Assembly: GCA_963835955.1 (NCBI GenBank)
Contig: CAWIHZ010000006.1
Span: forward strand, 1 to 64,000
DNA: 64,000 nt
DNA from: Roseiarcus sp963835955
GTDB lineage: Bacteria; Pseudomonadota; Alphaproteobacteria; Rhizobiales; Beijerinckiaceae
Direction of reading: 5' to 3'
The notes under the pieces are model-generated. The model was given only the letters and a program-made list of their open reading frames with translations, did not search any database and was not told where the DNA came from. The position numbers were made by a program, and so were the translations under genes. This document shows, piece by piece, positions 56,442 through 64,000 of the stretch. Numbering within the stretch: the stretch's first letter is position 1; every line of letters begins with the position of its first letter.

Positions 56442-57392
56442 ATGGTTCGCTATTTCGACAAGGATAGCGTCAAAGCCGTCCTGGAGTGGAACCCGCTCAT
56501 CGACGCGATGGAAGCGGCCCTCCGGGACTTCTCTTCCGGCGAGGTTCTGCAGCCCCTGCGGAGCATGCTGACCATCGAGGAGGGCCAGCGCTATCTCGGC
56601 GTCATGCCTGCCGTCGCGCGGGAGGCGATGGGGCTCAAGCTCGTCAGCTTTTATCCCGCCAACGCGAGCAAGGGCGTTGAAACGCATCACGCGATGATCC
56701 TGCTCATGCGCCCGGACACCGGCGAGCCGCTGGCGGCCATGGACGGGACGCTGATCACGGAAATGCGCACGGCTGCGGTCTCGGCCGCAGTGACGCGGCG
56801 GCTGGCGCGCCCTGACACACACGTTCTCGCGCTCGTCGGCGCCGGCGTTCAGGCCGGGGCGCATCTCGCTGCGCTCAAGCGAGTGCGCACATTCGAAGAG
56901 GTCCGAGTCTGGAGCAGGACGCCCGAGCGCGCGCAACGGTTCGCGGCCGAGCATGGCGCGCTCGCAATGGAGGAGGTCCGCGCGGCGGTCGAGGGCGCAG
57001 ACGTCATTGTGACGGCGACCAATGCGCAGGACCCCATTCTGCGCGGGGAATGGGTCGAGCGCGGGGCGCATGTCAACGCAGTCGGAGCGGCCCGGCCGAA
57101 CTGGCGGGAACTCGACGACCGGTTGATGAACTCGTCCCTCCTGATCGTCGACTCGCGGGAGGCGGCGCTGAAGGAATCGGGCGACGTGATCCTGTCCAGC
57201 GCGCCGATCTACGCCGAAGCGGGAGAACTGTTCTCCGGCGCCAAGGCCGCGCCGAATCCGGGTCCCACAACGGTGTTCAAGTCCTTGGGGCTCGCCGTCG
57301 AGGACATCGCGGCGGCAAAGCTCGTCTATGACAGGCTTGCGTCCCTTCCCCCGGGCTCGATGGCGATCGGTTCGGATGCGCTGATCCGGTAA
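56442..57392 (+). CDS. Ornithine cyclodeaminase/mu-crystallin-family protein
   Basis: 316-residue NAD(P)-dependent enzyme. N-domain LEWNPLIDAMEAALRDFSSG, substrate region VMPAVAREAMGLKLVSFYPA and ILLMRPDTGEPLAAMDGTLI with ITEMRTAAVSAAV; Rossmann motif HVLALVGAGVQAGAHLAALK; VIVTATNAQDPILRGEWVER. Members act as ornithine cyclodeaminases or imino-acid reductases; which one applies is not decidable. It lies 20 bases after the KorB-like gene, so probably in the same transcript. Confidence 0.85.
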   Translation: MVRYFDKDSVKAVLEWNPLIDAMEAALRDFSSGEVLQPLRSMLTIEEGQRYLGVMPAVAREAMGLKLVSFYPANASKGVETHHAMILLMRPDTGEPLAAMDGTLITEMRTAAVSAAVTRRLARPDTHVLALVGAGVQAGAHLAALKRVRTFEEVRVWSRTPERAQRFAAEHGALAMEEVRAAVEGADVIVTATNAQDPILRGEWVERGAHVNAVGAARPNWRELDDRLMNSSLLIVDSREAALKESGDVILSSAPIYAEAGELFSGAKAAPNPGPTTVFKSLGLAVEDIAAAKLVYDRLASLPPGSMAIGSDALIR

Positions 57393-57476
57393 CGGCGACA
57401 GCGCATGTTTTTGGCCCTCCAGTTCGACCGGGTCTGCTCGGCTCACCTCGGGTGTCGAGCGGGACGGTTAGTAGAT

Positions 57477-57608
57477 TGCACCATCACCGTAACACCGCGC
57501 TGCGTAACATGGCAGGGCAAGCCGGGAACGACAACTCGGGCGAGACGAGCCATGGGTGACTGTAGGGGCGCGTGCAGCATCAGTCAATTTACTGCACTGT
57601 CACCGTAA
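57477..57608 (-). repeat. Remnant of the RAYT element, 5' end, bordered by two terminal repeats
   Basis: 57495-57608 is closely similar to 59516-59632, the start of the RAYT gene plus its outer end (shared blocks GGGCAAGCCGGGAACGAC and GGGCGAGACGAGCCAT). The 16-bp terminal repeat TGCACTGTCACCGTAA is exact at 57593-57608, and a two-mismatch copy (TGCACCATCACCGTAA) is at 57477-57492. The rest of the transposase gene is gone. Confidence 0.75.
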
Positions 57609-57664
57609 TACCCGTAATACCGTAATACGTAATACTGTAATACACGTAATACTTGCCGTAATAC
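57605..57664 (+). repeat. Irregular array of seven GTAATAC units
   Basis: GTAATAC starts at 57605, 57614, 57622, 57629, 57637, 57646 and 57658, with spacers of 2, 1, 0, 1, 2 and 5 bases. The first unit overlaps the end of the terminal repeat (CCGTAA), so the array may have grown from it by slippage or repeated REP-end insertions. Confidence 0.75.
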
Positions 57665-57891
57665 TTGACCGCTGTAGGTCGCTATCCGCCCAATCGCGCC
57701 TACCAGAGGCAAGGTGCGTTACATTGCCGCCATTAAATTGGCGCAAAGGCAGCGCAAGATTGCCAGGCTTTGGGCCAGATTCGACATTTTACGAACGGTC
57801 TTGACGGCGAATTCGGGTTTAAACGATTGAAAAGTCGCCGACGTGTGAGCGTTAGAGCGTTTAAAAACAAATTTTTTGAGGAGTAAACGAA
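57665..57891. other. Upstream region of the PEP-CTERM gene
   Basis: 227 bases that are richer in A/T than their surroundings. The last part, GTTTAAAAACAAATTTTTTGAGGAG before the ATG at 57892, holds a good ribosome site (GAGGAG at 57879-57884). No clear promoter pair was fixed. Confidence 0.4.
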
Positions 57892-58821
57892 ATGATTTCG
57901 CTTTGTAACTTTTCAGTCTCTTTAGCGCGATTACGAGCCGCCAACGTCGGGCAGACTGCCACGTGCTGTGGAGCAGCAGGCTCGGGCGCTTCGCAAACTC
58001 GAACTCAGAGCTTGAGTGCTTCGATACAAGGCCGAGATTCGCGGAGTCGCCGTCTTTTATTTGAGCTATTTATCGGATTCCTTTTGTTTGTTCCGCCGGT
58101 GCAGACGGCAACTGCCCAAGACTTCACCCTTATCCACGATAGTTTTGACGGCAAAAGCCTCGCACAATGGACCGAGAACTGGTTTACTTGGGCTTGGCAG
58201 GCTCCGCTGAACCAGAATCCATTGCTCGACACGACGGGCGCCAACGCGAGCGTCGACAACGACGGACCGGTGTTTTTTATCGGCGGGACGACTGGCCCGC
58301 TAACCTCTGCGGAGAGGACGTTCGACGCCCCGGCGGGAAAGCCGCTGTTGATTCCGCTGCTGAACGCCTTCGACACGCTGGACACGGAGTCGACCGAGGA
58401 AGCGCTTATGGACGAGTTTCGGGGCTCGGTTATCAGCCTGTTTGCGACCATCGACGGAGAGCCGATAACGTCCGACCTCGTTAACACCGAGTTCTTTTCC
58501 ATGGGGGAGACGAAGCCGGGCAGCCTCATAGAGAGCATCGGGGCGCCGCTCGGCTCCGAACTCGACCCGACGTTGGGTTCGGGTTACTGGCTTATGGTGA
58601 GCGGGCTCAGCCCTGGCGAGCACACTTTGACTTTCGGCGGCGCCGAGAGCCCTTGGACAGTCGCTCCGGACGGGTTTTCAACGAGTGTAATAGACCACAT
58701 CAATGTCGCCGTCCCCGAGCCGCCGACCTGGGCGATGATGCTGTTGGGTTTCGCCGGCCTAGGGTTTGCGGGCTATTGCGCCTCGCGTTCTCGCCGTCTG
58801 AGCAAGATTTCATCCGTATAG
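57892..58821 (+). CDS. PEP-CTERM sorting-domain protein
   Basis: 309-residue exported protein. A hydrophobic segment LLFELFIGFLLFVPPVQTAT near residues 55-75 acts as signal peptide, so the first 50 residues are an unusually long n-region and a later start is possible. GAGGAG before the ATG supports the chosen start. The C-terminal signal is VAVPEPPTWAMMLLGFAGLG, a membrane helix, then CASRSRR, the exosortase-type sorting tail. The mature region (FDGKSLAQWTENWFTWAWQA; YWLMVSGLSPGEHTLTFGGA) has no known enzyme motif. No exosortase gene is in the window. The 3' half is duplicated at 59639-60112. Confidence 0.8.
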   Translation: MISLCNFSVSLARLRAANVGQTATCCGAAGSGASQTRTQSLSASIQGRDSRSRRLLFELFIGFLLFVPPVQTATAQDFTLIHDSFDGKSLAQWTENWFTWAWQAPLNQNPLLDTTGANASVDNDGPVFFIGGTTGPLTSAERTFDAPAGKPLLIPLLNAFDTLDTESTEEALMDEFRGSVISLFATIDGEPITSDLVNTEFFSMGETKPGSLIESIGAPLGSELDPTLGSGYWLMVSGLSPGEHTLTFGGAESPWTVAPDGFSTSVIDHINVAVPEPPTWAMMLLGFAGLGFAGYCASRSRRLSKISSV

Positions 58822-58846
58822 AGAGCCGCCTTTGGGCGGCCTCTTT
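58822..58846 (+). terminator. Probable intrinsic terminator of the PEP-CTERM gene
   Basis: AGAGCCGCC-TTTG-GGCGGCCTCT followed by TTT, directly after the stop. One bulged G interrupts the stem. The same hairpin, altered, recurs at about 60066-60095 in the duplicated copy. Confidence 0.65.
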
Positions 58847-58874
58847 TGGTCTCACAGCGTCGGTCACAACGGGG

Positions 58875-59632
58875 TTACGGTGACAGTGCATTTTACTCCT
58901 CCGACGGGTTCGACCGGCCTTCCTTCGGCTTGGGCCCGCGCTTGAGGGGGTGGAGGCGGCGGCGGGTCCTGGTTTCCAGCGCGGCGAGGAATGGTTCCGA
59001 ACCGACCGGCCGTCCGACGCTCTCGCCTTTGCGCAGGCGCGCCGTCGCCCCTTCGTCCTCGTCGGCTTCGAGGAGGTCGGCGAAGCGGGAAAAGCGCTGG
59101 CGGGCGGGGGCGAGGTCGGTAAGCCCGTCCTCGGCGACGCCCAGAAGGGCGCGCGCGCTCGACCACGGCCAGTCTTCGGCTCGCCCGACGAGCCGGGCGC
59201 GCACGGGATTGAGGTTCACGTAGCGGAAGGCGGCGGCGAGATGGTCCTCGTCCATCGCCACGGCGCCGTATCGCCCCTGCCAGAAATGGCCGGTTCGCGC
59301 GCGCCGCGCGTGGATCAATCCGGCGTATCGACGATGCACGCGCGCCAGGGCGCGGCGCAGGCCGTCTTCGTCTTGCGGGACGAGGATGAGATGGATGTGG
59401 TTGGGCATCAGACACCACGCCCAAACGTCCACCCGCGCCTCGTGCGCCGCCTCGGCCAGCCAGTCGCGGTAGGCGGCGTAGTCGGGATCGGCGAAGAACA
59501 CCCGCTGGCGGCCATTGCCGCGCTGCGTCACATGGTAGGGCAAGCCGGGAACGACGACACGGGCGAGACGAGCCATCGGCGACATCTAGCGGCGCACGCA
59601 GCATGAGTCAAATAAATGCACTGTCACCGTAA
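58875..59632 (-). mobile_element. RAYT element with perfect 16-bp terminal inverted repeats
   Basis: TTACGGTGACAGTGCA at 58875-58890 and its exact reverse complement at 59617-59632 enclose one transposase gene. Further copies of the same 16-mer lie at 57593-57608, 60408-60423 and, with one or two mismatches, 60184-60199 and 57477-57492. No target duplication is obvious. Confidence 0.7.
58893..59585 (-). CDS. REP-associated tyrosine transposase (RAYT, Y1/HUH type)
   Basis: 230-residue single-strand transposase. ARVVVPGLPYHVTQRGNGRQ is the family N-terminus; WAWCLMPNHIHLILVPQDED holds the HUH metal site; RALARVHRRYAGLIHARRAR and HFWQGRYGAVAMDEDHLAAA follow; FRYVNLNPVRARLVGRAEDW carries the region of the catalytic Tyr. 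The basic tail (RTRRRLHPLKRGPKPKEGR) ends close to the left terminal repeat. RAYTs act on REP-type palindromes in trans. The 3' end of this gene exists in two more copies to the right. Confidence 0.88.
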   Translation of the reverse strand: MSPMARLARVVVPGLPYHVTQRGNGRQRVFFADPDYAAYRDWLAEAAHEARVDVWAWCLMPNHIHLILVPQDEDGLRRALARVHRRYAGLIHARRARTGHFWQGRYGAVAMDEDHLAAAFRYVNLNPVRARLVGRAEDWPWSSARALLGVAEDGLTDLAPARQRFSRFADLLEADEDEGATARLRKGESVGRPVGSEPFLAALETRTRRRLHPLKRGPKPKEGRSNPSEE

Positions 59633-59638
59633 TTCCGC

Positions 59639-60112
59639 GGAAGCGCTTATGGACGAGTTTCGGGGCTCGGATTATCAGCCTGTTTGCGACAATCGACGGA
59701 GAGCCGATAACGTCCGACCTCGTTGACACCGAGTTCTTTTCCATCGGGGGAGACGAAGCCGGGCAGCCTCGTGCGAGCATCGGGCGCCGCTCGGCTCCGA
59801 ACTCGACCCGACGTTGCGGTTCGGCGTTACTGGCTTATGGTGAGCCGGCTCAGCCCTGGCGAGCACGACCTTGACTTTCGGCGGCGCCGAGAGCCCTTGG
59901 ACAGTTGCTCCGGACGGCCGTTTTCAACGAGTGTAATAGACCACATCAATGTCGCCGTCCCCGAGCCGCCGACCTGGCGCTGATGCTGCTGGGTTTCGCC
60001 GGCCTAGGGTTTGCGGGCTATTGCGCCTCGACGCTCTCGCCGTCTGAGCAAGATTCTCATCCGCATAGAGAGCGGTCTTTGCGGCGGCCTCTTTTGGTCT
60101 CACACGCGGTCA
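59639..60112 (+). pseudogene. Duplicated 3' half of the PEP-CTERM gene with its terminator
   Basis: From GGAAGCGCTTATGGACGAGT it runs parallel to 58398-58867, through the sorting tail and terminator to CTTTTGGTCTCACA. Identity is very high, but many one-base insertions and deletions break the frame (for example GGATTATCAG for GGTTATCAG; GACCTGGCGCTGATG for GACCTGGGCGATGATG). There is no start or signal peptide. It begins seven bases after the RAYT right end. Confidence 0.85.
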
Positions 60113-60183
60113 CCAGACCGACGAGGCATTTGGGCAGGCCCGAGAAGAACGCCAGCAACTTGTCGCGCTTGACCGACTTCGGG
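60113..60183 (-). pseudogene. Short scrap resembling an IS110-family transposase N-terminus
   Basis: The minus strand reads SVKRDKLLAFFSGLPKCLVG, similar to the RRKLLAFFAxLPPCLVGMEA stretch of IS110 transposases. Only about 25 codons remain, joined to the duplicated PEP-CTERM end and the RAYT end. Confidence 0.4.
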
Positions 60184-60400
60184 TTGCGGTGACAGTGCAT
60201 TTTACTCCTCCGACGGGCTCGACCGGCCTTCCTTCGGCTTGGGCCCGCGCTTGAGGGGGTGGAGGCGGCGGCGGGTCCTGGTTTCCAGCGCGGCGAGGAA
60301 TGGTTCCGAACCGACCGGCCGTCCGAGCTCTCGCCTTTGCGCAGGCGCGCCGTCGCCCGCTTCGTCCTCCTCGGCTTCGAGGAGGTCGGCGAAGCGGGAA
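60184..60400 (-). repeat. Second copy of the RAYT gene 3' end
   Basis: It starts with the terminal repeat (one mismatch, TTGCGGTGACAGTGCA) and matches 58875-59092 almost base for base, with small indels (GTCCGAGCTCTCG for GTCCGACGCTCTCG). It ends at GGCGAAGCGGGAAAAG, where the third copy begins. Confidence 0.85.
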
Positions 60401-60407
60401 AAGGGGG

Positions 60408-60598
60408 TTACGGTGACAGTGCATTTTACTCCTCCGACGGGCTCGACCGGCCTTCCTTCGGCTTGGGCCCGCGCTTGAGGGGGTGGAGGCGGCGGCGGGT
60501 CCTGGTTTCCAGCGCGGCGAGGAATGGTTCCGAACCGACCGGCCGTCCGACGCTCTCGCCTTTGCGCAGGCGCGCCGTCGCCCCTTCGTCCTCGTCGG
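60408..60598 (-). repeat. Third copy of the RAYT gene 3' end
   Basis: It starts with the exact 16-bp terminal repeat at 60408-60423 and follows 58875-59063 to CCTTCGTCCTCGTCGG. Together with copy two it forms a head-to-tail direct repeat of about 220 bp. Confidence 0.85.
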
Positions 60599-61322
60599 TG
60601 AAGTTTGCCTTGCCGCCCCTTCGCGCCGTCGTGGAGGCTGAGTTGGCCAAATGATCGACGGCTGCGCCCGCGTCTCCAACCAGCGCGTCCGCCGCCACGG
60701 CGAGAGGCAACACGACCGACAGCGGCGCATCGTCCAAGCGCCGAGCTTTTTGTTTTCCGAGCCTTCATCCCTGGCAAGGGCGCTCATAGCCCGTAGTGAG
60801 ACGGGCGTCTCTCGACGCCATTTGAGCGCGCCGCCTTGCCCGAACGGCTTCGGTATAATGGCCCGTGTCCACGCATTCCGGCGTCGACGGCCCGCCGCCG
60901 CCAATGGCGGTTCCGGCCGGTGGCGGCATTATCTTCCTGAAAAGCCGAACCCGTGTTAGGATCGCCTCGACGATGAACCCGGGGCCGCTTGTCCCGGCGA
61001 CGGCGGGACGCGTTTGGCGGGATCAGGAGCCGGAGAAAAAAACAATTTGGATTCGCGCATAAACCCTTGAAAAGGCTCAATTCGCGGAAGGGAATCGTTT
61101 GGATTCCGCTTCCCCTGGCTTTGCTCTGGCTTCCCCTGGCTTTGCTCCGGCTTCCGTGGACTTGGATTCCATTGCCGCTGGCTTGGATCGGCGGCCCGGC
61201 GAGGGCTGGCGCGAAGCGCTCGACATCCGATTAGGAGATCCTGCGGATCAGGCGCAGCGCGCCAACCGGCCCTCGTCCCCCATTTCCCAAATCCCCCGAA
61301 CTGCCCTATTCCGTCCGGCTTA
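60599..61322. other. Gene-poor stretch upstream of murC
   Basis: No supported gene. A minus-strand stretch (DDAPLSVVLPLAVAADALVG) is signal-like but has no start or family. Two near-identical 21-bp units, CTTCCCCTGGCTTTGCTC(T/C)GG, stand in tandem at 61109-61150. The inverted CCTTGAAAAGGCTCAA motif at about 61067 recurs elsewhere in the window. murG, the usual neighbour of murC, is not here. Confidence 0.45.
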
Positions 61323-61367
61323 ATGAATCGGGGCCGGACCGCCGGCCCGCGCGGGAGACATTCGGGC

Positions 61368-62777
<1,410 letters not shown>

Positions 62778-62793
62778 GAGCGGCGCTGCGTCG

Positions 62794-63720
62794 ATGAGCT
62801 TTCCCGACATTGTCGGCGATCTGAGGGGGCTCGCGCCGCGGCTGCGCGGGCGCCTGGTCGCCAACGCCCCGATCGCCGAGACGACCTGGTTTCGGGTCGG
62901 CGGCCCGGCGCAGGTCCTGGCGTCGCCGGCCGACGAGGAGGATTTGGCGTATTTCCTCAGCGCGCTGCCGCGCGAGATTCCGGTGACAACGATCGGTCTC
63001 GGCTCCAATCTGATCGTCAGGGACGGCGGCGTCGAAGGGATTGTCGTGCGCCTCGGCGGGCGGGGATTCGGAGCGATCGAATGCGCGGCCGAGGCGCGAA
63101 TCGTCGCTGGGGCCGCCGCGCCGGATCAGCGCGTCGCCAAGGCGGCGGCCGAGGCCGGCGTCGACGGCCTGGCTTTCCTGCGCGGCGTTCCCGGTTCGAT
63201 CGGCGGGGCGCTGCGCATGAACGCCGGGGCTCACGGCGGCGAGATCAAGGATGTGCTGATCGAGGCGCGCGGCGTCGACCGCTCCGGCGCCCGGCGGGCC
63301 TTCTCGAACGCGGATCTCGGCTTTGCCTATCGCCACAGTCGCGCTCCCGACGACATCGTCTTCACCGGCGCGACGTTTCAGGGCCGCCCGGGCGACCCCG
63401 TCGCGATCCATGCCGAGATGGAGCGAATCACCCGCGCGCGCGAAGCGACGCAGCCGATCCGCGAAAAGACCGGCGGCTCGACGTTCAAGAATCCGGTCGG
63501 GTTCAAGGCCTGGGAGCTGATCGACAAGGCGGGCTGTCGCGGACTGCGCCGCGGCGACGCGCAGGTGTCGGCCATGCACTGCAACTTTCTCATCAATCTC
63601 GGGCAAGCGAGGGCCGCCGACCTTGAAGCGCTCGGCGAGGAGGTGCGGCGCCGGGTCCTCGCCAGCAGCGGGGTCGCGCTCGAATGGGAGATCAGGCGAA
63701 TCGGCGCCGCGAGGTTTTGA
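62794..63720 (+). CDS. murB: UDP-N-acetylenolpyruvoylglucosamine reductase
   Basis: NADPH- and FAD-dependent reductase forming UDP-MurNAc, the substrate of MurC; 308 residues, type II. NAPIAETTWFRVGGPAQVLA and TTIGLGSNLIVRDGGVEGIV bind FAD; FLRGVPGSIGGALRMNAGAH is the hallmark loop; the catalytic Ser lies in EKTGGSTFKNPVGFKAWELI and the Glu in the C-terminal SSGVALEWEIRRIG. It is followed by a 172-base gap and ddl. Confidence 0.95.
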   Translation: MSFPDIVGDLRGLAPRLRGRLVANAPIAETTWFRVGGPAQVLASPADEEDLAYFLSALPREIPVTTIGLGSNLIVRDGGVEGIVVRLGGRGFGAIECAAEARIVAGAAAPDQRVAKAAAEAGVDGLAFLRGVPGSIGGALRMNAGAHGGEIKDVLIEARGVDRSGARRAFSNADLGFAYRHSRAPDDIVFTGATFQGRPGDPVAIHAEMERITRAREATQPIREKTGGSTFKNPVGFKAWELIDKAGCRGLRRGDAQVSAMHCNFLINLGQARAADLEALGEEVRRRVLASSGVALEWEIRRIGAARF

Positions 63721-63892
63721 CCCAATCTAGGCCGGCCATCTGGCCTGCGTTGACCTTTCGCGCGCGCAATTCAGCTATTTTTCCGCAATCTTCCCCAACG
63801 TCGAGCCGCCCCGGTTAACGGCTCGTTAAGTCCCACGACTTAATTCTAACTTAACTTTGCCGATTGGCGGAGCGTTAGGGAAATGGCGGGCG

Positions 63893-64000
63893 ATGAAGCA
63901 TGTCGCGGTCCTGATGGGCGGCTGGTCGGCCGAGCGTCCGGTCTCGCTCAATTCCGGGCGGGGCTGCGCCGACGCGCTGGAGGCGATGGGCTACCGCGTC
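63893..64000 (+). CDS. ddl: D-alanine--D-alanine ligase, 5' end only
   Basis: The window ends after 36 codons: MKHVAVLMGGWSAERPVSLN then SGRGCADALEAMGYRV. The VAVLMGGWSAERPVSLNSG start is diagnostic for Ddl, which makes the D-Ala-D-Ala dipeptide for the peptidoglycan stem. Order murC-murB-ddl is standard for the division and cell-wall cluster. An ATG at 63882 is in another frame. Confidence 0.85.
   Translation, partial: MKHVAVLMGGWSAERPVSLNSGRGCADALEAMGYRV

Noticed and set aside
57605..57664. CRISPR-like reading of the GTAATAC array
   Set aside because: Units are 7 bases and spacers 0-5 bases, far too short for CRISPR, and there are no cas genes.

Overview
The window is high-GC DNA with strong third-position G/C bias and many GTG starts in ATGA/GTGA overlaps. 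The gene families point to an alphaproteobacterium of the order Rhizobiales, perhaps near Beijerinckiaceae or Bradyrhizobium-like lineages. Support for this comes from a BMP-type nucleoside importer followed by cdd, a VPEPPTW-type PEP-CTERM tail, an mmgR/suhB-like small RNA, RIME-like intergenic repeats and the murC-murB-ddl order. The species cannot be named from the sequence alone.

Layout. 1-3.9 kb is a graveyard of mobile DNA: an IS1182 element split by a nested IS630, then a decayed IS6 transposase. 4.1-16.1 kb (minus strand) is one carbohydrate-utilisation cluster. It runs ribokinase-type kinase, ABC ATPase, creatininase-like hydrolase, sugar-binding protein, two permeases, BtpA-family protein, M42 peptidase, FGGY kinase and TIM-barrel isomerase; the last two carry single-base frameshifts. 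16.8-19.7 kb holds a large UPF0182 membrane protein, followed by another IS630 copy. 21.3-25.9 kb holds a TetR regulator divergent from a three-subunit molybdenum hydroxylase (PaoABC-like). A palindrome lies exactly between the -35 and -10 of its promoter.

27.3-29 kb carries a lipoprotein and prs. 29.8-35.0 kb is a nucleoside importer plus cytidine deaminase. Purine nucleoside phosphorylase, deoA and a GhrA-like reductase follow only at 43.3-46.4 kb. About 8 kb of accessory DNA lies between: a gene-poor stretch, an ISAzo13-type element, an AraC regulator with a BKACE enzyme, a DUF4239-like protein, an HdeA-like protein, a VOC protein and a frameshifted carboxymuconolactone decarboxylase. 46.5-51.5 kb has a PEP-mutase/isocitrate-lyase homologue, an LCM-type methyltransferase, a Do-like periplasmic protease, a class II aldolase and a probable small RNA. 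51.7-57.4 kb encodes a 2-oxoacid:ferredoxin oxidoreductase with its own FAD/Fe-S electron-transfer subunit, then an ornithine-cyclodeaminase family protein.

57.4-61.3 kb is a repeat mosaic. A PEP-CTERM gene sits between pieces of a REP-associated tyrosine transposase (RAYT) element, and its 3' half is duplicated beyond the intact RAYT. Two extra RAYT 3' ends, six copies of a 16-bp terminal repeat and a GTAATAC array are also present. The window ends in the cell-wall genes murC, murB and the start of ddl.

Several conserved genes carry one single-nucleotide frameshift each while the rest of the frame is well preserved. Either this is a draft sequence with indel errors or recent pseudogenes are accumulating; the sequence alone does not decide. 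No tRNA, rRNA or CRISPR array was seen.
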